Positions 8,796 through 19,870 of a stretch of 64,000 nucleotides of DNA are shown here, piece after piece. The stretch is from Nitrospira sp. SG-bin2. Lineage in GTDB: Bacteria; Nitrospirota; Nitrospiria; Nitrospirales; Nitrospiraceae. Every line of letters starts with the position of its first letter. Position 1 is the stretch's first letter. The notes under the pieces are model-generated. The model was not told the DNA's origin, did not search any database, and saw nothing but the letters and a program-made list of their open reading frames with translations. Location of the stretch: contig LVWT01000050.1 in NCBI GenBank assembly GCA_002083405.1, forward strand, positions 36,389 to 100,388, written 5' to 3'. The position numbers were made by a program, and so were the translations under genes.

Positions 8796-10214
8796 CTACC
8801 GCTCCGCCTCGGTCAGATCCGCTTCGTCTTCGAGCTCTTCCAATTCAGCATCAGGCTTACCCTTCGTCATCGACGGATGCAGGCCGTACTTTCTGAGCAT
8901 CTTATAGAAGTCGGCGCGGTATCGGCCGGCAAACTGAGCGGCGCGAGAAATATTGCCTCCCGTCAGCTGCAACACGTTCTTCAAATAGGTTCGCTCGAAC
9001 TCTTCTTTGGCCTCGGTGAGCGGCTTGAGCGGCGTCTCCGGCGACACACCGACGGAGGGAAGCAGGTCCGGGGTCAGCATATCCTGGCGCGACATGACCA
9101 CCGCCTTTTCGACCGCGTTTTCTAATTCCCGCACGTTGCCGTGCCACGGATTGACGATCAGTCGATGCAGCGCGGCAGGCGTGAACCCCTTGACCTCTTT
9201 GTTTGCCCGCTGCACACTGAGCTTGAGAAAATGCTGCGCCAGGAGCGGAATATCATCGCGGCGATCGCGCAACGGCGGAATGAACAGCGGCACCACTGAA
9301 ATGCGGTAGTAGAGATCGTTGCGGAAGGTTCCGTTCTTGACCGCCTCTCCAAGATCCTTGTTCGTGGCGGCGATGATGCGCACGTCCACCTTCGACGTTG
9401 TTTCCGACCCTACCTCCCGAATTTCTCGCTCCTGTACGGCGCGCAACAGCTTGACTTGCATTGACAGCGGCATCTCGCCGATTTCGTCCAGGAACAGGGT
9501 GCCTCCGTTAGCCATTTGGAACAGTCCGCGTTTGGAGCCGTGGGCGCTGGTGAATGCGCCTTTGACATGTCCGAAGAGCTCGCTTTCAAACAGCGTTTCC
9601 GGAATCGCGGCGCAATTGAGCGCCACAAACGGCCCCTTGGAGCGCCGGCTGTTGGTATGGATGACACGCGCCATGACTTCCTTGCCGGTTCCGGTTTCTC
9701 CAAAGAGCAGAATCGTGGCGTCCGAGTCGGCCACCTGGGCGATTTGCTGGAACAACCGCTGCATGGCAGGGCTTCGCGCGACGACGTTTTCCAGGCCATA
9801 GAGCTCCTTGACCAGCGATTTGAGCCGCTTGATCTCCCGGCTCATCCGCTGCTGCGAGAGGGCTTTTTCGATTGTGGCCTTCAGCTCCTTGTCGTCAAAC
9901 GGTTTGGTCAGATAGCCGAATGCGCCGCGCTGCATGGCCTCGACGGCGTTGGGAATGCTGCCATGCGCGGTCAGAATGATCACCGGCAGCCCGGGGTGGA
10001 TGCGGAGCAGCTCTTCAGTCACATCCAACCCGTCTTCGCCACGAAGGCGCAGATCGGTGATCGCCAGATCGAACATCTTTTTCTTGGCTTCTCCAAGCGC
10101 TTCCTGCCCCGTTGTGGCAGAAGTGACGGAGAATCCCATCGCGGAAAGCCGCATCTTCACTAAATGCAGCAGGCCTTCGTCATCGTCGACTACGAGAATA
10201 TGCTCTTGGTCCAT
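8796..10214 (-). CDS. glrR: GlrR-like sigma-54 response regulator with a GAFTSA loop, 472 aa
   Basis: The domain order is receiver (Asp54 in AITDLRLRGE), AAA+ (Walker A GETGTGKE about 172-179) and a C-terminal Fis-type helix-turn-helix (NISRAAQFAGRYRADFYKML). The HTH region and the overall layout closely match GlrR, the partner of GlrK. The gene follows a GlrK-QseG-type gene by 20 bp, which supports the name. The sigma-54-contacting loop reads GAFTSA (219-224) instead of the near-invariant GAFTGA, a Gly-to-Ser change at the fifth position. The C-terminus has a charged tail beyond the HTH. In E. coli GlrR controls envelope-stress small RNAs; the targets here are unknown. Confidence 0.85.
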   Translation of the reverse strand: MDQEHILVVDDDEGLLHLVKMRLSAMGFSVTSATTGQEALGEAKKKMFDLAITDLRLRGEDGLDVTEELLRIHPGLPVIILTAHGSIPNAVEAMQRGAFGYLTKPFDDKELKATIEKALSQQRMSREIKRLKSLVKELYGLENVVARSPAMQRLFQQIAQVADSDATILLFGETGTGKEVMARVIHTNSRRSKGPFVALNCAAIPETLFESELFGHVKGAFTSAHGSKRGLFQMANGGTLFLDEIGEMPLSMQVKLLRAVQEREIREVGSETTSKVDVRIIAATNKDLGEAVKNGTFRNDLYYRISVVPLFIPPLRDRRDDIPLLAQHFLKLSVQRANKEVKGFTPAALHRLIVNPWHGNVRELENAVEKAVVMSRQDMLTPDLLPSVGVSPETPLKPLTEAKEEFERTYLKNVLQLTGGNISRAAQFAGRYRADFYKMLRKYGLHPSMTKGKPDAELEELEDEADLTEAER

Positions 10215-10234
10215 GATGTGCCTTCCAGTTGTTG

Positions 10235-12472
10235 TTATGGCGATGTGTCCGGCGCAGGGATCGGGGCGACCGTCGATGGCGGGCGGATCGGGCGCACCTT
10301 CTCGCGCATTTCCTGGTCGATTCGTTTCAAGGCTTCCAACTGCGTGGACAGCTCCTCGATTTTCTTATCTCGGTCGTGCAGCTGTTTCTGAAGGCTCTGA
10401 ACCAGGGCCGGATCAGAGCCCCCCTTCCCCAAATCTTTCTTCAATAGCGATTCGATCTTGCGATCCCGGTCGGCAATCTCTCGCTGTAAATATTCCACCG
10501 TCTGAACATTCCCTTCCCATTCAAGCAAGTCCCGCACCAAGCGATCCGTAGCTTTGACCAACGCTGAATTCGTATTGGCAATCGCAGGTGCTCCAAAAAG
10601 GGCGTCCAGCCACGAGACCGAGGCCGGAGCTGGATGCCTTTGCAACAATTGCATCCAGGCTTTACTCGATGCAGCGAGTTGACTTTTGGGATCAAGGGCA
10701 ATGACCTTTTCGAAGCATTTCTCTGCAATGTCGCGGCGTTCATAGAGACCAATCAACCCCCTGGTAAAGTAGGCATGGTCGCAAGAACCCATTTCGCTGC
10801 ATTTCTCCACTACCCCGTCCTGTTTTCTGGCAAGTGATTGAAATGTCTTTACTTCTGTCGACTCCAAGACAAAATACGGCCTATGAGCCGGCGTCGGACC
10901 CCATGCCGCACAGCCCCCAAGCATTGTCGAGAGTATTACTGCCTGAACCATCAGCCGCGTCATGCTCCCTGTCCCCTCCTGTTCCCGGCCCTGTTCCCGC
11001 TCTTCTTGCTTTCCCTGTTTCGCCAACCGTAGGATAAACCGTACAGCCGTCCCTTTGCCAGCATCACTTTCTATCCAAATTCTCCCTCCGTGAGCTTCGA
11101 CAACTTTCTTTGCCAACGCCAGCCCCAACCCGCTTCCGGCTGCAGCACTTCTTGCCTTTGTCTGCCCTTGATAAAACCGCTCAAAAATATGAGGAAGGTC
11201 ATCGGCAGCAATGCCTAGTCCCGTATCGGATACCGAGACTTCAAGCACACCGGCTTGCTGATCTGGTTTCATCTGCAGCTTGACAATGCCACCTTCCGGA
11301 CTGAACTTCAGGGCATTCGAGAGCAGATTATCAAGAACCTGTTCAATCCGCGGGGCATCCACCTTCACCCACGCCCGTTCTCCGACATTCTCAACCAGCA
11401 GCTGAATATGCTTGGAATCGGCCAGGAGTCGCACCTTATTGACGGAAATGTCCGCGACACGCTTGAGATCCACGGGAACGATCCGATACTCCATCATACC
11501 GGCTTCCATCTTCGAAAGGTCGAGGATGGTTGAGATCAAATGGATCAGCCGCCTGCTGCTGTCGGACATAATACGGAGCGTCGTCCGTTGCTCCTGTGTG
11601 AGAGGGCCTGGAATCTCATCGAGCAGCAAGTGTGTGCCTTCCTGAATCGAGGCCATGGGCGTACGCAACTCATGGGACACATGCGCAAGAAACTCCGACT
11701 TCATATCGTCGAGTTCTTGAAGTTTCACTCCCATCCAATTCACGGTATCCACCAAGTCTTTCAACTCCGCCGGAGCCGCGATCTGAAGCGGTTGCCCGAA
11801 TTTCCCTTGGCCGATTTCCTTAATGTGCCCTTGCAGCTCTCGAAGTGGACGCAAGATCGTATAACTGGCGATACCGGCGAGCCCCAATCCAAAAACCAAT
11901 GCCACCAGGACCAGCTGCTGCGTCACCGCTTCGGCTTTGACAGCGCTCGCTCGTGACTCACTCACCCCGACGCTCACGCGCGCCTCATGCAAATCGATAT
12001 AGCTTTGAATCGACGACGACATCCGGTCCATCAGTGCGTCGCGCCGGTTCTCATATCCTGGCAGGGTTGCCGAAGCTTTGCCGGCCGCGGCCTTGAATCC
12101 ATCGTGAAAAAGGACCAGTCGCTCCTGGAGCAACCGGCCGACCTCCTGGAGAAGACTTTGCCCTTGCGGCGTGTTTTCTTCCCCGAGCAGATGTTGGAGG
12201 CTTCGCTGAAATTCCTCTACCTCCTCGTTGAAGTTTGTTAAGAACGCGGCATCTTTTGTGGCAAGATATTTTTTCTCGCTATTCAATTGTGCGTAGAGCG
12301 ACCCCAACAATCGTTTTGCAGACTCGACCGCCGGATAGTGATACGCGGCCATCTCCGTACTCATCGCCGTCAACTGTCGAAGCTGAAAAAGAGCATACAG
12401 ATTGACTCCACCCATGACCACGATGATCACAAGTGAGGTGAGAAGGAGGCGCCAAAAAATTGAAAGTCCCAC
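10235..12472 (-). CDS. GlrK-type histidine kinase fused in frame to a QseG-like lipoprotein
   Basis: Residues 1-480 are a membrane sensor kinase: TM helices about 8-29 and 186-208 flanking a periplasmic four-helix-type sensor, HAMP, then His267 in HVSHELRTPM and an HATPase domain (GSGLGLALAKK). A Glu/Gln-rich linker follows (about 487-502). Residues 504-745 look like a separate lipoprotein. Its Met504 begins a signal sequence with lipobox LGGC, then a helical region and a C-terminal coiled coil (about 655-725). In enterobacteria glrK, qseG and glrR are three consecutive genes, so this is the same locus with the first two joined. An AGGAGG lies upstream of the internal ATG at 10963, so the lipoprotein may also be made separately (10235-10963). 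Confidence 0.85.
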   Translation of the reverse strand: MGLSIFWRLLLTSLVIIVVMGGVNLYALFQLRQLTAMSTEMAAYHYPAVESAKRLLGSLYAQLNSEKKYLATKDAAFLTNFNEEVEEFQRSLQHLLGEENTPQGQSLLQEVGRLLQERLVLFHDGFKAAAGKASATLPGYENRRDALMDRMSSSIQSYIDLHEARVSVGVSESRASAVKAEAVTQQLVLVALVFGLGLAGIASYTILRPLRELQGHIKEIGQGKFGQPLQIAAPAELKDLVDTVNWMGVKLQELDDMKSEFLAHVSHELRTPMASIQEGTHLLLDEIPGPLTQEQRTTLRIMSDSSRRLIHLISTILDLSKMEAGMMEYRIVPVDLKRVADISVNKVRLLADSKHIQLLVENVGERAWVKVDAPRIEQVLDNLLSNALKFSPEGGIVKLQMKPDQQAGVLEVSVSDTGLGIAADDLPHIFERFYQGQTKARSAAAGSGLGLALAKKVVEAHGGRIWIESDAGKGTAVRFILRLAKQGKQEEREQGREQEGTGSMTRLMVQAVILSTMLGGCAAWGPTPAHRPYFVLESTEVKTFQSLARKQDGVVEKCSEMGSCDHAYFTRGLIGLYERRDIAEKCFEKVIALDPKSQLAASSKAWMQLLQRHPAPASVSWLDALFGAPAIANTNSALVKATDRLVRDLLEWEGNVQTVEYLQREIADRDRKIESLLKKDLGKGGSDPALVQSLQKQLHDRDKKIEELSTQLEALKRIDQEMREKVRPIRPPSTVAPIPAPDTSP

Positions 12473-12518
12473 GGGTCAACGCCTTAGCCAAACGATCGGA
12501 AAATCATCACAGTAACGA

Positions 12519-12540
12519 TGTGTATGAAAAACCATACACA
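12519..12540. promoter_or_regulatory. Perfect 8-bp inverted repeat upstream of the glrK-like gene
   Basis: TGTGTATG (12519-12526) and CATACACA (12533-12540) are separated by six bases. It lies 47 bp upstream of the kinase start and downstream of the 12658-13488 gene. No T-tract follows on either strand, so an operator is about as likely as a terminator. No consensus sigma-54 site was seen nearby. Confidence 0.35.
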
Positions 12541-12657
12541 ATCTCACTGTCCGCCTCAAGCAGTTCGTTGTTACTTTCTATAACTCTATTTACTCGACAG
12601 TACATCAGCACGTGAGAAATCGGCAGTCACTACGCGCATTCGACACGTTTCAGCCGC

Positions 12658-13488
12658 TTACCGATTGTCCTCGATCCGATGCGCAAACATCCGTTGCCGT
12701 CGTGTCGAACTTCGTAACAATGCAAAGAGGTGGCCGCGGAACAACAATGCAGTAGTGGCCACTAGCGGAGTGAGCAGAAGCAGGAAGACCCATTGCGCAT
12801 CAGGGTCGAGACCAACATAGGACATCCACCCGCCTACCAACGTAAACGGCAGCAGGAGCAGCTGGAAAAAGTTCAACCCCGCTCCACGCCCGATACCAGT
12901 GGAGAGGTTGAAAAACTCCTGGATCCCGCTCGGCGAGACGACGATGGGAAGCGCCAGGAGGGCAAAGGGCAGGAACCACTCGATCCAATGCTCCAGCACG
13001 AACTCATAGGAGGCCTTGAAAACATCTAGCGGCGAATCGTGCCGGATTTGATAGATGACCTCCGGCGCCGCATTCAACAAGATAAATAAGAGGAGCATCA
13101 CCGCGGAAGAAAGAAATCCTCCATAGGGATTGGCTTGCGTGCCCATATCGAGCGCCATCATCGGCAACCACAGCACAAAGCCGACGCCGATCACGTCCCA
13201 GAAATAATGACCGAAGCTCTCCGTCACATCGGTCAACTGGATCGTTCGCGCCGCGCTCAGCGACTGCTCGATAAGGCGCAATGTCGCACCGACCAGCAAG
13301 GCATTGACCAGGCCAAGCAGCACACCGCCGATCATGCCCAAGGATCCGACGATTCTTGCCGCTCCGACGAACAGCAAAGCGAATCCGATCAGCGCCGCGA
13401 CGGTCACCCAGCTCCGCATTAGCGACCGCCACGTCGCCTGCAAGGCCTGTCGATATAAATGGAGGGTGGCGGAAAGCAGTTCAACCAT
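12658..13488 (-). CDS. Polytopic inner-membrane protein, 276 aa, function unknown
   Basis: Six or so hydrophobic segments are visible, for example at residues 28-48, 52-72, 95-115, 126-146, 165-185 and 225-250. A glycine-rich stretch (FNLSTGIGRGAGLNFF) lies between the last pairs. The N-terminal HLYRQALQATWRSL is amphipathic. The overall plan resembles uncharacterised multi-pass proteins with a glycerophosphoryl-diester-phosphodiesterase-type membrane domain, but no decisive motif is present. It stands alone on the minus strand, divergent from clpB with 166 bp between. Confidence 0.7.
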   Translation of the reverse strand: MVELLSATLHLYRQALQATWRSLMRSWVTVAALIGFALLFVGAARIVGSLGMIGGVLLGLVNALLVGATLRLIEQSLSAARTIQLTDVTESFGHYFWDVIGVGFVLWLPMMALDMGTQANPYGGFLSSAVMLLLFILLNAAPEVIYQIRHDSPLDVFKASYEFVLEHWIEWFLPFALLALPIVVSPSGIQEFFNLSTGIGRGAGLNFFQLLLLPFTLVGGWMSYVGLDPDAQWVFLLLLTPLVATTALLFRGHLFALLRSSTRRQRMFAHRIEDNR

Positions 13489-13579
13489 AGACCTCGCGTA
13501 CAGTAGTCGGGATTGCTCCGGAGGTCAAGAAGTACTTCCTCTCAGCCCTATCGCCCGTCGAATCATCATCGCTCATGAG

Positions 13580-13607
13580 TTGACTTGTACTGGCCGATGA
13601 TTATTAC
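13580..13607 (+). promoter_or_regulatory. Weak candidate promoter for clpB
   Basis: TTGACT (13580-13585) is followed after 16 bp by TATTAC (13602-13607), about 47 bp upstream of the clpB ATG. No CIRCE element or convincing heat-shock sigma-factor site was found, so heat control is not visible. Confidence 0.3.
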
Positions 13608-13654
13608 AGATCCCACGACACACACACACTTAGACTGACTTGAGGTGACTGACC

Positions 13655-16270
<2,616 letters not shown>

Positions 16271-16290
16271 AACCGGCGCCCACATCAATA

Positions 16291-16314
16291 GTAGCGGGGT
16301 TCATTTCCCGCTAC
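16291..16314. terminator. Hairpin between convergent clpB and PIN-toxin genes
   Basis: GTAGCGGG (16291-16298) pairs with CCCGCTAC (16307-16314) around an eight-base loop, 21 bp after the clpB stop codon. There is no clear T-tract, so it may act as a transcript-stabilising hairpin or a weak bidirectional terminator. Confidence 0.4.
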
Positions 16315-16339
16315 ACATCGGTCCCTCGCGCCCCTCTCG

Positions 16340-16765
16340 CTACTCCCAGCACAGAAGATGAAAAGACAGCTCACGCTGAATCGCGCGGAAATCCGTGTGA
16401 TTGGTCGTGATGACACTGGCACCGATATTCCTTGCGGACAGAGCGATCAACACGTCAAAAGCCAGCTCGCGCAACTTGATGACCTCATAGTGCTCGCGCC
16501 GCCTGAGCTGATTGAGGATCTCTGCCGCCTTCAGCCACTGTTGCTCCGTGGGCGTCACTACCTGGCACCGGCGGCTTAATTCAAGGACAAACTTCCGTTC
16601 GGTGGCTGCTCGAGCCCCGCGGAGCAATTCGTGGAGCACCACTGAAGAACAGCGGATGACAAAATGAGATTGCAGCAGGCGAAATGTGAAGCGGCCGGAT
16701 CGGAAATTCTCAATGTAGACCGTGGTATCGAGCAGCGCGAACTTAGCGGTCTTCGCCGAATGCAT
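16340..16765 (-). CDS. PIN-domain toxin (VapC-type), 141 aa
   Basis: The sequence begins MHSAKTAKFALLDTTVYIEN, with the first catalytic Asp in LLDTTVYIE, Glu in VLHELLRGA, and later acidic positions around AFDVLIALSA and TTNHTDF. This is the PIN ribonuclease pattern. The ATG at 16765 is used because the longer open frame upstream is only read-through of the antitoxin gene in another frame. It overlaps the RHH antitoxin gene by 23 bp. It is unrelated in sequence to the PIN protein at 6694-7104. Confidence 0.82.
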   Translation of the reverse strand: MHSAKTAKFALLDTTVYIENFRSGRFTFRLLQSHFVIRCSSVVLHELLRGARAATERKFVLELSRRCQVVTPTEQQWLKAAEILNQLRRREHYEVIKLRELAFDVLIALSARNIGASVITTNHTDFRAIQRELSFHLLCWE

Positions 16766-16937
16766 TGGGTTTTCCCACACCGCTATAGCGCTGAAGTATG
16801 CGATCGTGCACGGCCGTTTCCGTGACCAAATCCAAGGCGCGCTGCAGCGTCTCGCTCGTGGTTTTGGCACCGAGCGCTTTTTGAGCTCGCCGAAGCTGTA
16901 CGGGATTTAATCGGGCAGACACTTGAATAAGAGCCAT
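16743..16937 (-). CDS. Ribbon-helix-helix-like antitoxin, 64 aa
   Basis: This small protein starts MALIQVSARLNPVQL and contains an alpha-helical pair typical of VapB-type antitoxins (AQKALGAKTTSETLQRALD). The ATG at 16937 has an ideal AGGAGG six bases upstream; an earlier ATG at 16985 has none. The C-terminal tail (RYSGVGKPNAFGEDR) is the likely toxin-binding part. The 23 bp overlap with the PIN gene indicates a coupled toxin-antitoxin operon. Confidence 0.78.
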   Translation of the reverse strand: MALIQVSARLNPVQLRRAQKALGAKTTSETLQRALDLVTETAVHDRILQRYSGVGKPNAFGEDR

Positions 16938-17007
16938 ATACAACCTCCTGTCCGACAGCGTCAAGACTGTGGACAGCTGCGCCATTCACAGTGAAGGCAG
17001 GCTTATT

Positions 17008-17622
17008 TTATGGAATGGCCGCTCCGCCGCATACGGAGAGGATTGTATTTACCAATGCCTTGAGTTCCGAGCACTGTCCAACAGCTATCGACAAATCATT
17101 ATCTCGAAGGATGCGAGCCGCATCGCGCGGCTTGACGTAGCTGTCTCGGCATTTACCGATCTCGAAAACCTCCATAATCCTACGAGCAGGAGGTTTGTTG
17201 TGGTTCACCGCCTCTGGATTACCAGACGGTGCTGTTCTTTTATGCCCAGCGAGCGTCTGGATCGTTGACCAGTACGGCAAAAGCCACGCCTCAAAGTCGT
17301 ATTGTGCTGCGTGCGGGTGAAATCTCGGCTCGCTACCGACCCATTGCCGCATCTTCGCCTTGGCATCTGCCGCGTCCTGGAATTCAGGCGGTTGGGCACC
17401 TGTATACACGTCGGTAAGCGCGAGCACATGGTCAGCCTTTCTACCTCCGCTCAATAAGTTAGTCACCACCCGTTGCAGCTTTTGTCCCGTGGGTATTCGG
17501 CCATCGTACGGAAAGGGGTCGATTCGTGGCATTATGCCTGAAAGCCGAGGCTTGAGGAATTCCCGCAGGAAAGGCAAGAAGACTTTTTCCGTCTTGCCTT
17601 CAACGATGAGAGCGATCTTCAT
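17008..17622 (-). CDS. DUF4276 family protein (TOPRIM-like), partner of the upstream ATPase, 204 aa
   Basis: The N-terminus MKIALIVEGKTEKVFL carries the VEGxTE signature shared by DUF4276 and TOPRIM-type proteins. A second acidic segment is ALTDVYTG, and HAAQYDFEAWLLPYW and PEAVNHNKPPARRI are family-typical. The ATG at 17622 is chosen for this N-terminus. It overlaps the ATPase gene by 4 bp, so the two are coupled. ATPase-TOPRIM pairs occur as OLD nucleases, Gabija and PARIS. A nuclease or effector role in defence is inferred from that analogy. Confidence 0.78.
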   Translation of the reverse strand: MKIALIVEGKTEKVFLPFLREFLKPRLSGIMPRIDPFPYDGRIPTGQKLQRVVTNLLSGGRKADHVLALTDVYTGAQPPEFQDAADAKAKMRQWVGSEPRFHPHAAQYDFEAWLLPYWSTIQTLAGHKRTAPSGNPEAVNHNKPPARRIMEVFEIGKCRDSYVKPRDAARILRDNDLSIAVGQCSELKALVNTILSVCGGAAIP

Positions 17623-18767
17623 GACCGCCCACCCATTCGCCCCATCCGCCATACTTCATCCAAGCTGTACTCTTCCAGCCATGCCTCAAGGTCCAGCGAC
17701 TTGGCCCAGTTCGCCATAGTGCAGCCGTCTTCATCGATATCCATTACAACGACCTCTTCGGGCTGCAAGAAGCGAATGAACCGATCGGAATGAGTCGCGA
17801 CGATTAACTGGGTCCTTTTCGCCGCTTCGCGCATGAGGTCGGCAAGCAGACTGAGCAGTTCAGGGTGCAAACTCACTTCAGGCTCATCAATCATAGTGAT
17901 CGTGGATAGAGAAGGGCTTTGCAGGAGTGAGACAAGCCAAAGAAAGCGCAGCGTGCCTTCTGACAGCTCATTCATATACAAGGGCTTCTCAAAGTTTTTA
18001 TCCTTCCAGGTCATTGCCAACATGCCCGCAGCCACTGGAGGAAAGCTGAGCGCCTCAAAGTCGCGAAAAGCCACCTTTAAGGTATCCACGATGGCCGCGA
18101 ATCGGTCCTTATCGCTTTCTCGCAGATAGTACAGGTATGGCACTAGGTCTTCGCCATCGGATCCGGGAAGCAAGGCGGGCTTCATCTGCTGAGGTAATTT
18201 GACCGGAGCGCGAGGGCTGACGTCCAGAACGTGATACTGAGTGGCGGTGGCCAGAATGCGCCGCAGTTCCTCTGGTTGTCGGAACATCTTTGGAACCTGC
18301 GAAAGGGAGGTTTCCATTGGGTTGTGTTCCCAGTTAGGACGGACAAGCTCGTACTTGTCAATCTCGTAATACCGGATATCCCTGTCTGATGAATCAATAT
18401 GTTTGAAGGGGCCCTTATGCTTCTCCCGCATCTGCGATAGGATTTCCCTAGAGATGGAATGGCCGGTGCCCTTCGGTCCCAGATGGACTTCGTATTCCAG
18501 CGGTTGATACCCAGGAACTTCCATATCAACCATCAATGAAAGCTCTTCCGACTTGCCCCGCGTCAAAAGGCTGGGAAGACCTCCGAGTTCCGACAACGCG
18601 CTATTCAATTTTCCAGAGGCCGAGGCGGATAGCAGCGCGAATACGTCCAGCAAAGATGTTTTTCCAACCCCATTCGCGCCGATCAGTACCATGAATGGCT
18701 TGACGGTCAAATCAATTTTTCTCAACCTTCGAAATCCACTGATCCTGACACGATTGATCTTGTACAT
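17619..18767 (-). CDS. OLD/RecF-like AAA ATPase, 382 aa
   Basis: This ABC-type ATPase of the AAA15/AAA21 kind starts KINRVRISGFRRLRKIDL and has Walker A GANGVGKTSL at about 32-41. The signature-like segment is MNELSEGTLRFLWL, Walker B is TITMIDEPEVSLHPEL and the H-switch region is LIVATHSDRF. There is no fused TOPRIM domain, which is the usual arrangement in OLD proteins; here the TOPRIM-like part is supplied by the overlapping downstream gene. The operon has no other member: 447 bp upstream are non-coding. A two-gene anti-phage module is plausible. Confidence 0.82.
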   Translation of the reverse strand: MYKINRVRISGFRRLRKIDLTVKPFMVLIGANGVGKTSLLDVFALLSASASGKLNSALSELGGLPSLLTRGKSEELSLMVDMEVPGYQPLEYEVHLGPKGTGHSISREILSQMREKHKGPFKHIDSSDRDIRYYEIDKYELVRPNWEHNPMETSLSQVPKMFRQPEELRRILATATQYHVLDVSPRAPVKLPQQMKPALLPGSDGEDLVPYLYYLRESDKDRFAAIVDTLKVAFRDFEALSFPPVAAGMLAMTWKDKNFEKPLYMNELSEGTLRFLWLVSLLQSPSLSTITMIDEPEVSLHPELLSLLADLMREAAKRTQLIVATHSDRFIRFLQPEEVVVMDIDEDGCTMANWAKSLDLEAWLEEYSLDEVWRMGRMGGRS

Positions 18768-19214
18768 TACCTATTCCTCACGTCCATGGTGATGACCATG
18801 GAACCAATCATTTTGCTGAGCGGGCTGCACGAGACTCGCCGAAATTGCAGGGGCTTTGAGCAAACAGAGAATACGCCTAACGCCAGAGAAAATCGAGGGG
18901 AGGAACGGTTATAGCCATCTGATTTAGAGATATATGGCACAGCCATGTACATGCAATCGCGATTAGGGATGTAGTGCGTAACAGTTGATTGAAAAATCTG
19001 CTTCGTTTCGGTTCAACCTCAATCTTGACCTCGGCCTTCACGAGACCAGTAGCCTTACCTTACCCTGCTACGGAGTATCGTCGGAGTCGGAGATCGCAGA
19101 TTGAATTGGAAGGAGCGGGGCCGTTTGGCGCGGGGACCTGGCATCACGAGCGGATTCCTGTATTGGTTGCCCTCTGAGTCAGCTTGATCGAGGGCTGCGG
19201 ACCGGAGCGTACGG
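18768..19214. other. 447 bp without a gene
   Basis: No coding region with a ribosome-binding site was found. At about 19010-19047 a segment rich in CAACCTCAATCTTGACC resembles one arm of the inverted repeat at 37531-37616 (repeat family C). Otherwise nothing is recognised. Confidence 0.5.
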
Positions 19215-19646
19215 CTATCCGATGGACACGGCGGCGCCGTTTGTGTCGATGGTCTGGCCGCTCTTCACCAGCTTGTCGAGCTTCCACTCTTTCGCCGACA
19301 CTTCGAGCAAGTGTCCTTTCATCGTGTGGAATTCTCCTTGGGAGAAGGATACGACGCCGGGAGATTTGGTCTCCATCTTGAGCAGCACCTTATTCGACGT
19401 GATTTCCTTGACGGCCACACTCTCGGCCGTTTTGTTCACCTCATACGCGCGCCGATCATTGAACATCAACGTGCTATCCACCATCTTGGCCAACATCCGT
19501 CCGATCGAATCGAACAGCGCAAAATTCACCAGCAGCGCCCCGGTCGAGGGATGCCGGACTACCTGAATTTGCGGCACGCCTTCAATTTCGATCGTTCCAT
19601 CGGTATTGCGATACAGATTAGATCCAACTTCGATATCCATAGTCAC
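19215..19646 (-). CDS. Uncharacterised 143-aa protein in the comM operon
   Basis: This is a soluble, beta-rich sequence without a signal peptide. Segments such as GSNLYRNTDGTIEIEG, GALLVNFALFDSIGRML and VSFSQGEFHTMKGHLLEV suggest a small all-beta domain. Its start overlaps the stop of the 75-residue membrane protein gene by 4 bp, so it is translated from the same mRNA. No family is recognised. Co-expression with a membrane protein suggests action at the membrane, but that is weak inference. Confidence 0.65.
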   Translation of the reverse strand: MTMDIEVGSNLYRNTDGTIEIEGVPQIQVVRHPSTGALLVNFALFDSIGRMLAKMVDSTLMFNDRRAYEVNKTAESVAVKEITSNKVLLKMETKSPGVVSFSQGEFHTMKGHLLEVSAKEWKLDKLVKSGQTIDTNGAAVSIG

Positions 19647-19870
19647 GCCTTCTTAATGCGGTCGAGGATCAAGGCGATACAGCCGGCCAACAATCCCCCT
19701 CCCGTAATCGTAATCATCAACTCCGCAAGTTTGAGATCCCAGACAGACCCTTGCGCCTCCATGACTTCCCTGATCCCGCCTTGCAGCATGATAACCGACA
19801 ACGCCATTGTCGCGCCGATGAGAAACCACCAGAGAAATACTTTGACGGTCGATAGCACGAAACTCCTCAC
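19643..19870 (-). CDS. Small two-helix membrane protein, 75 aa
   Basis: Two hydrophobic helices are visible: VFLWWFLIGATMALSVIML (about 11-29) and ITITGGGLLAGCIALILD (about 52-69). They are joined by a charged linker, and the tail is basic (RIKKA). It overlaps comM by 4 bp upstream and the 143-residue gene by 4 bp downstream, forming a tight three-gene operon. No family is recognised. Confidence 0.65.
   Translation of the reverse strand: MRSFVLSTVKVFLWWFLIGATMALSVIMLQGGIREVMEAQGSVWDLKLAELMITITGGGLLAGCIALILDRIKKA

Noticed and set aside
12473..12657. Sigma-54 promoter upstream of the GlrK-like gene
   Set aside because: No TGGCAC-N5-TTGC site was found; only the inverted repeat at 12519-12540 remains.
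13489..13654. CIRCE element or heat-shock promoter before clpB
   Set aside because: No inverted repeat matching the CIRCE consensus, and no sigma-32-type -35/-10 pair, was found.
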